NCBI GenBank assembly: GCA_012513065.1
Contig: JAAZCX010000013.1
Span: 1-50,190, forward strand
Direction of reading: 5' to 3'
Origin: Clostridiaceae bacterium
Lineage (GTDB): Bacteria; Bacillota; Clostridia; TANB77; CAG-508
Length of the DNA stretch: 50,190 nt
Shown: positions 19,266 to 27,471 of the stretch, piece by piece
Layout: each line of letters starts with the position of its first letter
Numbering within the stretch: the stretch's first letter is position 1
Translations under genes and position numbers: made by a program
The notes under the pieces: model-generated
Database searches by the model: none
Seen by the model: only the letters and a program-made list of their open reading frames with translations
What the model was told of the DNA's origin: nothing

Positions 19266-20123
19266 ATGCCAAAAGTATCAGAAGAGAAAACAGAAGAAAT
19301 TAAAGAAACAAAGAAAAAACAAACTAGTAGTAAACCAAAGAGTACTACAACTACAAAAAAAACTACACCTAAAAAAACAGATAAAAAAGAAGAAACACCA
19401 ACTACAAAAAGAGCTACTAAATCTGTAGCGAATACTAAAAAAGAAACTGCTACTACTAAATCTAAAACTAAAACACAAGCTAAACCAAGGACAATAAAAA
19501 AAGAAGAAAATAAAAAAGAAAAAACAAAAAATAAAAAAATAGAAGAAGAAAAAGTAGAGAAAGTAGAAATAGAAGAAATAGAAAAAGTAGAAGAAAATAA
19601 AGATTTAATAATAAAAAAAGACCCTAAACAAATTATTATTGATGAACAAAAATTAGACAAAATTGAGGAAGAAATAAAAAAACAAAAGAGTATTCCAAAA
19701 GAAAAAAGAAATAAAATGAACAAGAAAATATTTAACAATATAATTATCGGAGTTGGAATAGTTTTATATTTTATATTTATAAATTTAGATTTTTTTACTT
19801 TAGAACCAAGTACATATTTAACAGACTTAAAGGTGTTTAGTGTAATTATTCTTGGAATTGCTATTACAATATTTGAAAAAGCATATAAAAAAGATAGCGG
19901 AGAACTTGCAATATATGGAATAGAAATGCTAGTACTTTCAATATGTAGTTTGATGACAAATTATTTTTATTTAATATATAATAATAAATACCCTTATATA
20001 ATAAATATGATCTCATTAATATTTGCAGTTTACTATGTAGCAAAATCTATTGTTATATATGTAAAAATGAAAAAAAGTGTATTTTATAAAACAAGTGATA
20101 TTCATAAAATTATTAAAAAATAG
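19266..20123 (+). CDS. Membrane protein with a long Lys/Thr-rich N-terminus
   Basis: 285 residues. Residues 1 to about 110 are almost wholly K, T, E, P and S, with histone-tail-like stretches (TTTTKKTTPKKTDKKEE), then an acidic coiled coil to about residue 155. The C-terminal part has four hydrophobic segments (around residues 158-175, 190-205, 218-236 and 244-262), so it is an integral membrane protein. The charged tail is probably cytoplasmic and may touch nucleic acid or acidic polymers; that is inference. An AGGAGG site precedes the ATG. It is co-transcribed with rsmE and yicC. I recognise no family. Confidence 0.75.
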   Translation: MPKVSEEKTEEIKETKKKQTSSKPKSTTTTKKTTPKKTDKKEETPTTKRATKSVANTKKETATTKSKTKTQAKPRTIKKEENKKEKTKNKKIEEEKVEKVEIEEIEKVEENKDLIIKKDPKQIIIDEQKLDKIEEEIKKQKSIPKEKRNKMNKKIFNNIIIGVGIVLYFIFINLDFFTLEPSTYLTDLKVFSVIILGIAITIFEKAYKKDSGELAIYGIEMLVLSICSLMTNYFYLIYNNKYPYIINMISLIFAVYYVAKSIVIYVKMKKSVFYKTSDIHKIIKK

Positions 20124-20134
20124 GAGAAAAAATA

Positions 20135-21010
20135 ATGAAAAGTATGACAGGCTTTGGAAGAGCAAAGTTAGAAAAAAATAATAGAATATATAATATAGAA
20201 ATAAAATCTGTAAATCATAAATATAGTGATATTTCAATAAAACTTCCTAGAAGTTTAAGTTATTTAGAAGAAAAATTAAAAAAAGAAATTAATTCAAATA
20301 TATCTAGAGGAAAAATAGATGTATATGTTTCTTTTGAAAATTATAGTGAATCAGATAAAAAGGTAATAATTAATACAGAATTAGTAAAAGAATATATGAA
20401 ACAATTCGAAATAATAGCAAAAGAAAATCATTTAGCAATGAACATTCCAATAACTGAAATAACAAAATTACCAGATGTACTTACATTAAAAGAAACAGAA
20501 GATGATGAAGAAATAATAGAAAAAGAATTATTAGAGTGTATGAGAGAAGCAATTAACAACTTTATTTTTATGAGAGAACAAGAAGGAATAAAAATAAAAG
20601 AGGATTTAAAAGAAAGAATAAACAATGTAGAAAATGAACAACAAAAGATTTCTACATATTCTACTAGACTTGTACAAGAATATGTAGTAAAATTAGAAGA
20701 GAGGATTAAAGAAATATTAAAAACTAATATTATTGATCAATCAAGACTTGCAATGGAAGTAGTTTTATATGCAGATAAATGTTCAGTAGAAGAAGAATTA
20801 ACAAGATTAAAAAGTCATATTTCACAATTTAATAAATTAATTCAAGAAGAAGGACCTATTGGAAAGAAAATTGATTTTTTACTTCAGGAGATGAATAGGG
20901 AAACTAATACAATTGGTTCAAAAGCAGGAAGTTTAGATATTACAAATTTAGTAGTAAATATAAAGACACAATTAGAAGACATAAGAGAACAAATACAAAA
21001 TATTGAATAA
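20135..21010 (+). CDS. yicC: YicC/YloC family endoribonuclease
   Basis: 291 residues. It begins with the family signature MKSMTGFGRAKLE and ends with FLLQEMNRETNTIGSKAGSL and a short helical tail, the conserved YicC C-terminus. Members are endoribonucleases reported to act on regulatory RNAs. It heads the widely conserved group yicC-remA-gmk-rpoZ. The ribosome binding site is TAGGAG. Confidence 0.92.
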   Translation: MKSMTGFGRAKLEKNNRIYNIEIKSVNHKYSDISIKLPRSLSYLEEKLKKEINSNISRGKIDVYVSFENYSESDKKVIINTELVKEYMKQFEIIAKENHLAMNIPITEITKLPDVLTLKETEDDEEIIEKELLECMREAINNFIFMREQEGIKIKEDLKERINNVENEQQKISTYSTRLVQEYVVKLEERIKEILKTNIIDQSRLAMEVVLYADKCSVEEELTRLKSHISQFNKLIQEEGPIGKKIDFLLQEMNRETNTIGSKAGSLDITNLVVNIKTQLEDIREQIQNIE

Positions 21011-21022
21011 AGGAGGATTCTT

Positions 21023-21274
21023 ATGCAATTAATAAATATAGGATTTGGAAATATCGTAGCTGCAAATCGAATAATTGCTATTGTTAGTCCAGAATCAGCA
21101 CCAATAAAAAGAATTGTACAAGAAGCAAAAGAAAATGGAAACGCAGTTGATGCAACATGCGGAAGAAGAACAAGAGCAGTTGTTATTATGGATTCAGGAC
21201 ATGTTATATTATCTGCAGTTCAACCAGAAACAGTAGCTGGTAGATTAGATAAAGATGAAGAACAAGAAGAATAA
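21023..21274 (+). CDS. remA: RemA-like DNA-binding regulator (DUF370)
   Basis: 83 residues. [20 protein letters not shown] at the N-terminus and [20 protein letters not shown] are the DUF370/RemA signature; in Bacillus RemA activates biofilm matrix genes by binding repeated DNA sites as an oligomer. An AAAGGAGGA site gives a strong start. It lies between yicC and rpoZ, the usual place. Confidence 0.93.
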   Translation: MQLINIGFGNIVAANRIIAIVSPESAPIKRIVQEAKENGNAVDATCGRRTRAVVIMDSGHVILSAVQPETVAGRLDKDEEQEE

Positions 21275-21294
21275 AAAATAGGAGGAAAATAATT

Positions 21295-21486
21295 ATGATG
21301 GTAAAACCAACAACAGCAGAATTATTAAAAAAAATAGGAGATAATAAATTTAGATTAGTAATTGCAACAGCAAAAAGAGCAAGACAAATTTCAGTAGGTA
21401 ATGAAAAACTAGTAGATACAGATGAAGAAGCTCCAGTAACTGTAGCAGCAAATGAAATAGGAGAAGGCAAGGTGAAAATATGCTAA
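21295..21486 (+). CDS. rpoZ: RNA polymerase omega subunit
   Basis: 63 residues. KIGDNKFRLVIATAKRARQI is the omega signature, and the C-terminal part is shortened as in other Firmicutes. Omega supports assembly of RNA polymerase. It overlaps gmk by 7 bases. rpoZ precedes gmk here, whereas gmk-rpoZ is the common order. Confidence 0.93.
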   Translation: MMVKPTTAELLKKIGDNKFRLVIATAKRARQISVGNEKLVDTDEEAPVTVAANEIGEGKVKIC

Positions 21487-22055
21487 TATTACTTTCTGGT
21501 GTATCTGGTGCAGGAAAAGATACAATAAAAAAAGAATTAATTAAAACAATGGAAAATGTAATATCACTTCCATCTTATACTGATAGACCAGTGCGTAATG
21601 GAGACATACCAGGAGAAACATATAATTTTGTTACAACAGAACAGTTTGAAGAAATGATAAAGAATAATGAATTATATGAATATAATTTACATCATGAACA
21701 TTATTATGGAACATCAAGAAAATTAATAAACGAAAAAATCACAAGTGGAAAGATTATTGTAAAAGATATAGATGTTAATGGTGTAGAAAATCTAATTAAT
21801 ATATTAAGAGAAGATACTAAAGTTGTAACAATATTTTTAAGAGTGCCAAAAGATGTATTAATTAACAGACTGAAAAATAGAATAGATAATCCTACTAAAG
21901 AAGAAATAGAACTACGTTTAAATAGATTTGATTATGAAGAATCGAAAATAAATATGTATGACTATGTAATCAAAAATAATGATTTAGAAAAAAGTATAGA
22001 AATCATTAAAACAATTATTCAAAATGAATGTAAATTAAAAAAAACAGAATTTTAA
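21480..22055 (+). CDS. gmk: Guanylate kinase
   Basis: 191 residues. It phosphorylates GMP to GDP. The P-loop is SGVSGAGKDT (residues 6-15); the GMP-binding region has SYTDRPVRNGDIPGETYNFV, EYNLHHEHYYGT and the VKDIDVNGVENL strand that replaces the usual ILDIDVQG. It starts inside the end of rpoZ with AAGGTG as the ribosome binding site. The lid segment (RLKNRIDNPTKEEIELRL) is conserved. Confidence 0.92.
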   Translation: MLILLSGVSGAGKDTIKKELIKTMENVISLPSYTDRPVRNGDIPGETYNFVTTEQFEEMIKNNELYEYNLHHEHYYGTSRKLINEKITSGKIIVKDIDVNGVENLINILREDTKVVTIFLRVPKDVLINRLKNRIDNPTKEEIELRLNRFDYEESKINMYDYVIKNNDLEKSIEIIKTIIQNECKLKKTEF

Positions 22056-22122
22056 ATATTAACTAATAAAGGAAAAAAAATGTACATACGTAACAATTTT
22101 TTTCCTTTATTAGTTGATATTT
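22053..22122 (+). terminator. Long terminator hairpin after gmk
   Basis: A perfect 19-bp stem (22061-22079 with 22097-22115), extended outwards by further A-T pairs, with a 17-nt loop. It closes the yicC-gmk unit. Its right arm overlaps the -35 of the next promoter. Confidence 0.8.
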
Positions 22123-22142
22123 TATTAAAAATGTAGTATAAT
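22114..22142 (+). promoter_or_regulatory. Promoter of the small Cys-rich gene
   Basis: TTGATA (22114-22119), a 17-bp spacer and TATAAT (22137-22142). A 6-bp hairpin (TTTCGC / GCGAAA, 22152-22168) lies at the expected 5' end of the mRNA and could protect it from decay. Confidence 0.75.
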
Positions 22143-22196
22143 ATATATAGATTTCGCAAAAGGCGAAACATAATAATTATTCAGGAGGATATTTCT

Positions 22197-22385
22197 ATGG
22201 CAATGAAAAGACAGAAAGTGAAAGTCGTTATAAGCGACGAATTAAAGGCAACGATCAAGAAAGATTCAGATTGTTTTGTGGACGGATCTCGATTTGTACA
22301 CGGTGAATGTGCAGGAAGGCCGAAAGATAATAAATGTGCAGCCTGTAGGCTGAGAAAAAATTATTTAGGCATACCTCAAGACTGA
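22197..22385 (+). CDS. Small Cys-containing protein of unknown function
   Basis: 62 residues, basic, no membrane segment. Four cysteines occur in the C-terminal two thirds (DCFVDG, GECAGR, KCAACR), a spacing compatible with a small metal site. The base composition is clearly richer in G and C than the neighbours, using codons such as GTC, GAC, AGG and CGA, which suggests acquisition or special expression. It has its own promoter, a 5' hairpin, a CAGGAGG site and its own terminator. The product is not recognised. Confidence 0.7.
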   Translation: MAMKRQKVKVVISDELKATIKKDSDCFVDGSRFVHGECAGRPKDNKCAACRLRKNYLGIPQD

Positions 22386-22392
22386 ATAAGTG

Positions 22393-22425
22393 AAGAAGGT
22401 CATTAATTGACCTTCTTTATTTTTT
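22393..22425 (+). terminator. Terminator after the small Cys-containing gene
   Basis: A 10-bp stem (AAGAAGGTCA / TGACCTTCTT), a 5-nt loop and TTATTTTTT. Confidence 0.85.
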
Positions 22426-22446
22426 ACCAAAAATTTACAAAAATAA

Positions 22447-22475
22447 TTGACATAATCTTAAAAAAGTTATATAAT
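22447..22475 (+). promoter_or_regulatory. Perfect consensus sigma-A promoter
   Basis: TTGACA (22447-22452), 17 bp, TATAAT (22470-22475): full consensus in both boxes. Two direct copies of TGTAACCTTA (22481-22490 and 22498-22507) lie at the start and within the leader of the mRNA and could be an operator. Confidence 0.9.
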
Positions 22476-22524
22476 GTAGGTGTAACCTTAGTAGTAATGT
22501 AACCTTAAAATGGAGGAGACAATT

Positions 22525-22893
22525 ATGAAAGAAAGGATTAAGAGCTTAGAAAGAGCAAAATTATTGCTCGATCGGGGTGAAACCCTAGAATGCCAGTGGG
22601 GCGAAAGAACACACGAAAAAGAGACAGTAAAAAGTGTGGAAAGATTGAATTATCTTTATTCATTGGAAAAGGCAAAAATCCAGAAATGTGAATTATACCT
22701 TATTCCAAAGGAAACACTGCCTGAAGGTTCGTTTGAATTAACTTTTGATGAAGCCTACAAGCTTGTGTATTGTAAGGAAGCAGTAGTGTATTACAAGAAT
22801 GATGGGGAAGAAGTAAAAATTAATTCGATATCGGATTTAATTGAGTTACGTAGAAAAAAAGGCGATAAGCTTCTTCTCTATATGAATGATTAG
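22525..22893 (+). CDS. Small soluble protein of unknown function
   Basis: 122 residues from ATG 22525; the ATG at 22510 is part of the Shine-Dalgarno (ATGGAGGAGA). It is acidic and basic mixed with no signal peptide. The C-terminal half has a strand-rich look (SFELTFDEAYKLVYCKEAVV, VVYYKNDGEEVKINSISDLI). The base composition is richer in G and C than the core genes, like its neighbour at 22197, and it has one in-frame CGG (LLLD-R-GETL). Driven by a perfect consensus promoter, it should be highly transcribed. I do not recognise it. Confidence 0.75.
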   Translation: MKERIKSLERAKLLLDRGETLECQWGERTHEKETVKSVERLNYLYSLEKAKIQKCELYLIPKETLPEGSFELTFDEAYKLVYCKEAVVYYKNDGEEVKINSISDLIELRRKKGDKLLLYMND

Positions 22894-22900
22894 CCCCTAA

Positions 22901-22945
22901 AAAACACTTAAAATCTGTATTATGATTTTAAGTGTTTTAATTTTT
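22901..22945 (+). terminator. Terminator after the 122-residue gene
   Basis: A perfect 15-bp stem (AAAACACTTAAAATC / GATTTTAAGTGTTTT) with an 8-nt loop, followed by AATTTTTATT. Confidence 0.85.
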
Positions 22946-23027
22946 ATTATATTATTTTAAAATTTATTTATTGTATAATGTGGATTTTTTTGATATACTA
23001 ATAAAAATTAGAAGAAAGGGAAAAGAC

Positions 23028-25270
23028 ATGATTGCTGAGATAATACTAAATTCAAATGCCAAAGATTTAAATCGTATATTTGATTATACAATACCAAAAG
23101 AAATGTTGAATAAAATAAAAATTGGTAGTCGAGTTTTTGTACCTTTTGGAAAAAGAAAAAACATAGAAGAAGGATTTGTTATAAATATTAAAGAAAAATC
23201 CGAATTTGAAACAAAAAATATTATATCTTTTGAAGATAATATTTTTTTAAACGAACAAAAAATAAAACTTGCAAAGTGGATATCAAAAAGATATTTTGCA
23301 AATTTATCAGATAGTATAAAATTAATGTTACCACCAGGAACAACAACTAAAAATATTGAAAATAGAATAAAAGAAAAAACAAATAAGTTTGTTTATTTGA
23401 AAAAATCAGAAGAAGAGATAGAATTAGAAATAGAAACTAAAAAAATAAAATCAGAAAAACATATTAGAATATTAAAATTTTTAATGCAAAATGAAATTAT
23501 AAGTGCTACTGAGTTAGAAATATTTACAGATACTTCAAGAGCAATATTAAAAACATTAGAGAAAAACGGTTATATAGAGTTAATAGAAGAACAAGTTAAT
23601 AGAAATCCATTTATAAATAAAAAAGTACAAAAAACTAATAAACTTAGTTTTACAGAAGAACAGCAAATTACTTATAATAAAATACAAAAAGCCATAGATG
23701 ATAATAAAAATTCTGAATTTTTATTATTTGGAGTAACAGGCTCACGGAAAAACAGAAATATATTTACAAGCAATAGAAAAAGTTTTATCAATAGGAAAAA
23801 CAAGTATTGTATTAGTACCTGAAATATCTCTTACGCCACAAATGGTAGATCGTTTTATATCTAGATTTGGAGAAGAAAAAATAGCATTATTACATAGTAA
23901 ATTATCAATAGGAGAAAGATATGATACATGGAATAAAATAGTAAAAAATGAAGTGAAAATTGTAATAGGGGCTAGATCTGCAATATTTGCTCCTATTAAA
24001 GATTTAGGTTTAATAATTATAGATGAAGAACATGATAGTTCATATCAATCAGAAATGACTCCTAAATATAATGCAAAAGAAGTAGCAAAATATATATCAA
24101 AAGAAAATAGTTGCCCTATAATTTTAGGAACTGCTACTCCTGATATGTTAAGTTTTAAGGAAGCAAATGAAGGAAAGATAGAATTACTTGAATTAACAAA
24201 AAGAGCAAATAATTCTAATTTACCAAGTGTACATATAGTAGATCTAAGAGAAGAATTAATAAATCGGAAATCATTCTATGATTAGTATAAAGTTAAAAGA
24301 AGAAATTCAAAAAAATATAGATAACAAAGAACAAACAATTTTATATTTAAATAGAAGAGGGTATTCTACATTTGTAATGTGCAGAGATTGTGGACATACA
24401 ATAAAGTGTAAAAATTGTGATATTACAATGACATATCATTTGAAACAAGATAAATTAAAATGTCATTACTGTGGATATGAAGAAAAGAAAGTGATTATTT
24501 GCCCAGAATGCCAAAGTACTAATATTAGATATTTTGGTACAGGTACACAAAAATTAGAACAAGAAATAAATAAAATGTTTCCGTCAGCTACTACAATACG
24601 TATGGATATTGATACTGTTACAAAGAAAAATTCGCATGAAGAAATATTAAAAAAATTCAAAGAAGATAATATTAATATTTTGATAGGAACTCAAATGGTT
24701 GTAAAAGGTCATCACTTTCCAAATGTAACATTGGTAGGAGTAATTGCAGCAGATAGTTCACTAAATATAGAAGATTTTAGGGCAAATGAAAGAACTTTTC
24801 AAATATTAACGCAAGTAGCAGGAAGAGCAGGAAGAGAGAACTTAGATGGAAGAGTAATAATTCAGACTTACAATCCAGATAGTTTAGCTATTGAACTTGC
24901 AAGTAAACAAGATTATAAAGAATTTTATGAAAGCGAAATAGAAATAAGAAAACAGTTGAAATATCCACCTTTTTGCGATATAATAATGATTAGTTTTAGC
25001 TCAGAGAATGAAAAAAATATGATATTACAATCAAAAAAGATTCATCAATATTTAAAAAATAGAGTTCTTTCTGAAAATATTGGAATAATACTTTATAGCC
25101 CAGTTCCATCACCAATTGATAAAATAAAAAACAAATATAGATGGAGAATGATAATAAAATGTTTATATAATGAACAAATAAATACCTTATTCCAAGAAAT
25201 GTTAGAACAAAATGAAATAAAAAAAGATGTAAGAATATCGATTGAAATTAATCCAACAAATATGATGTGA
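23028..25270 (+). CDS. priA: Primosomal helicase PriA, interrupted by two +1 frameshifts
   Basis: The full protein (746 residues) is recovered only by skipping the C at 23745 and the C at 24265. PriA restarts replication at collapsed forks. Seen in order: an N-terminal 3'-end-binding domain from MIAEIILNS, Walker A FGVTGSGKTEIYL (after the first skip), LVPEISLTPQM, DEEH (Walker B), GTATPDML, LREELINGNHSMIS (after the second skip), a zinc-binding domain with four CxxC-type pairs (CRDCGHTIKCKNCD, CHYCG, CPEC), and QVAGRAGR. All helicase motifs are intact apart from the two frame breaks. Zero-frame reading would stop at 23822. The ATG 23028 follows GAAAGGG. It is followed by def and fmt in the standard order. 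Confidence 0.85.
23745..23748 (+). other. First +1 frameshift site in priA (C before GGA)
   Basis: The zero frame reads GGC TCA CGG AAA AAC. Omitting C23745 gives GGC TCA GGA AAA ACA, the TGSGKT of the Walker A motif. CGG is an otherwise avoided codon in the core genes of this window. Confidence 0.85.
24265..24268 (+). other. Second +1 frameshift site in priA (C before GGA)
   Basis: The zero frame reads TTA ATA AAT CGG AAA TCA. Omitting C24265 gives AAT GGA AAT CAT, which restores the conserved R-EL--GN-S segment of PriA. Without the shift, translation ends at 24285. Confidence 0.85.
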
Positions 25271-25293
25271 AATAAGAAAGGAGCATAAGTAAA

Positions 25294-25770
25294 ATGGCAA
25301 TTAGAACAATAAGAGCAGAAGGAGACGAAATATTAAAAAAGAAATCAAGAGAAATAGAACAAATTGATGATAAAATAAAAGAATTATTAGAAGATATGTT
25401 AGAAACAATGCACAAGTATAATGGAGTAGGACTAGCTGCTGTTCAAGTAGGAATATTAAAAAGAGCAATTGTAATAGATTTATATGATGATAAAGGATCA
25501 TTGAAATTAATTAATCCTGTTATAATAAAACAAAAAGGAGAACAAGAAGTAGAAGAAGGTTGTTTAAGTTTTCCAAATAAATATGCTCAATTAATAAGAC
25601 CACAAGAAGTTACAGTTGAAGCATTAGATGAAAATGGAAAAAAAGTAAAAATCCATGGAAAAGGATTGCTTGCACAAGCCTTATGTCATGAAATAGATCA
25701 TTTAGACGGAATTGTTTTTGTTGACAAAATAATACCAGGAACAATGCAATATGTAGAACCAAATGAATAA
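25294..25770 (+). CDS. def: Peptide deformylase
   Basis: 158 residues. It removes the formyl group from nascent N-termini. All three metal-site motifs are present: GVGLAAVQVG (Gln51), EEGCLSF (metal ligand Cys90) and HEIDHLDG (His132, Glu133, His136). It is the short type typical of clostridia. The AGGAG site precedes the ATG by seven bases. It lies between priA and fmt, the common arrangement for the formyl-methionine cycle. Confidence 0.96.
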   Translation: MAIRTIRAEGDEILKKKSREIEQIDDKIKELLEDMLETMHKYNGVGLAAVQVGILKRAIVIDLYDDKGSLKLINPVIIKQKGEQEVEEGCLSFPNKYAQLIRPQEVTVEALDENGKKVKIHGKGLLAQALCHEIDHLDGIVFVDKIIPGTMQYVEPNE

Positions 25771-25798
25771 ATTTTATTAAAAAATGGAGGACATTAAG

Positions 25799-26782
25799 TT
25801 GAGAATTTTATTTATGGGAACGCCCGATTTTGCCAAAGAATCATTAAAAAGAATAGTAGAAGAAAACTATGATGTAATAGGTGTTGTAACAAATCAAGAT
25901 AAACCAAAAGGAAGAGGAATGAAAATGATAGCATCACCTGTTAAAGAATATGCTGTAGAAAAAAACATTCCTATATATCAACCAGAAAAAGTAAGAAAAA
26001 ATTTTGAATTTATTGATGAAATAAAAAAATTACAACCTGATATAATATGTGTAGTTGCATATGGGAAAATTCTTCCAAAAGAAATATTGGATATTCCAAA
26101 ATACGGATGTATAAATGTTCATGCATCTTTACTTCCTAAATATAGAGGTGCTGCTCCAATCCAATGGGCAGTATTAAATGGAGATAAAGAAACAGGAGTA
26201 ACAACAATGTATATGGATATAGGAATGGATACAGGAGATATTATATTGACAGAAAAGACATCAATAGGAGAAGATGAAACAACAGGAGAATTATGGGATA
26301 GACTTTCAATAATTGGAGGAAAACTGTTAGTAAAGACATTAAAACAAATAGAAGATGGAAAAATTGAAAGAACAAAACAACCTGAAGATTTTACAATGGC
26401 GCCAATGTTAAATAAAGAGATGTCTAAAATAGATTGGGAAAATAAATCAGCAAATGAAATTCATAATTTAGTAAGAGGACTAAATCCTATAATGGGTGCA
26501 TATACATTTTTAAATGATAAAAAAATAAAGATTTGGAAAGTAAAAGTAAAAAGTGAAAAAGAAGTAATACAACTATTTCCAGAACTTGAAGAGTATTTAT
26601 TTAAAGTACCAGATTTAATGCCAGGAACAATAATGTTTGTTTCAGATAAAAAAGGATTATATATTAAAGCAAATGAAGGAATAATTGAAGTTGAAGAGAT
26701 TCAAGGGGAAAATGCTAAGAAAATGCCAATAGGAGATTTTTTAAGAGGAAATGAGATATTAGCAGGAGAAGTGTTTGAATAA
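25799..26782 (+). CDS. fmt: Methionyl-tRNA formyltransferase
   Basis: 327 residues from TTG 25799, giving MRILFMGTPDFA, the standard start; the ATG at 25784 is part of the ribosome binding site ATGGAGGA. It formylates initiator Met-tRNA. The catalytic trio is visible: Asn106 and His108 in INVHASLLPKYRGAAPIQWA and Asp144 in MDTGD. The C-terminal OB-like domain ends in MPIGDFLRGNEILAGEVF. It shares an operon with def, which removes the group that Fmt adds. Confidence 0.96.
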   Translation: MRILFMGTPDFAKESLKRIVEENYDVIGVVTNQDKPKGRGMKMIASPVKEYAVEKNIPIYQPEKVRKNFEFIDEIKKLQPDIICVVAYGKILPKEILDIPKYGCINVHASLLPKYRGAAPIQWAVLNGDKETGVTTMYMDIGMDTGDIILTEKTSIGEDETTGELWDRLSIIGGKLLVKTLKQIEDGKIERTKQPEDFTMAPMLNKEMSKIDWENKSANEIHNLVRGLNPIMGAYTFLNDKKIKIWKVKVKSEKEVIQLFPELEEYLFKVPDLMPGTIMFVSDKKGLYIKANEGIIEVEEIQGENAKKMPIGDFLRGNEILAGEVFE

Positions 26783-26816
26783 AAAACAGCTATGAAGTTT
26801 CATAGCTGTTTTTTGT
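26781..26816 (+). terminator. Terminator after fmt
   Basis: Stem AACAGCTATGA / TCATAGCTGTT, extended by flanking A and T runs, with a short loop and TTTTTTG after it. It ends the priA-def-fmt operon. Confidence 0.85.
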
Positions 26817-26884
26817 TTAAAGTAGATATTTAAAATTGTATTGTTATTCAATATAAAAAATAAGTAAATTTTTCAATAAAAGTG

Positions 26885-26913
26885 TTGTAAAAAATAAAAG
26901 ATATTGATATACT
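26885..26913 (+). promoter_or_regulatory. Promoter of the asp23-amaP-nusB operon
   Basis: TTGTAA (26885-26890), a 17-bp spacer and TATACT (26908-26913) with an extended -10 TGA just before it. The gene start is 50 bases downstream. Confidence 0.7.
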
Positions 26914-26963
26914 AATATTATTAAAAATGTACAAAGTGATAAATTTGAGGAGGTTTTTGTGTT

Positions 26964-27404
26964 ATGGAAAAAGAAAGCGAAAATAAAGAAGGAACAATGG
27001 TAAAAGATGGAGAAATTATATTACAAAGTGAAAATAATGAAATAAAAATAGCTGATGATGTTGTTGCAGTTATTGCAGGTGTTGCTGTATCAGAAGTATC
27101 AGGCGTAGCAGAAATGGCTGGAGGATTTGCAGGAGGAATTACAGAAGTATTAAGTGGAAAGAAAAATTTAGCAAAAGGAATTAAAGTTGAAGTAGGAGAA
27201 AAAGATACAAAGATAGATGTCAATATAATTGTTGAATATGGAATTAGAATTCCAGATGTAGCATATGAAATTCAAAATAGAGTAAAAAAAGCAGTAGAAA
27301 CAATGACAGGTTTAAATGTGGTAGAAGTAAATGTACATATACAAGGTGTAAATACTGAAACTAAAGAAGAAATAGAAGAAATTATTACAGAAGAAAATAA
27401 ATAA
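26964..27404 (+). CDS. Asp23/Gls24 family envelope stress protein
   Basis: 146 residues. The Asp23 signature is clear: IADDVVAVIAGVAVSEVSGV (about residues 31-50), followed by VEVGEKDTKIDVNIIVEYG, PDVAYEIQNRVKKAVE and VVEVNVHIQGV. These soluble proteins are tethered to the membrane by AmaP, encoded next, and respond to alkaline or cell-wall stress. The start follows GAGGAGG at about 10 bases. A G-T-rich hairpin (27427-27447) lies between it and the next gene. Confidence 0.93.
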   Translation: MEKESENKEGTMVKDGEIILQSENNEIKIADDVVAVIAGVAVSEVSGVAEMAGGFAGGITEVLSGKKNLAKGIKVEVGEKDTKIDVNIIVEYGIRIPDVAYEIQNRVKKAVETMTGLNVVEVNVHIQGVNTETKEEIEEIITEENK

Positions 27405-27471
27405 AAAAACATATATTTTATGCAGGGTGCGGAAGTTTCGTACCCTTTGCTAAAGAAAACGGAGGAAAAAT

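Noticed and set aside
21295-22055. rpoZ before gmk as a sign of rearrangement
   Set aside because: The genes overlap and are clearly co-translated; swapped order alone is weak evidence of anything unusual.
22565-22580. CGG in the 122-residue gene as a further +1 shift site
   Set aside because: The +1 frame stops within five codons. The zero frame runs on to a normal end before a terminator.
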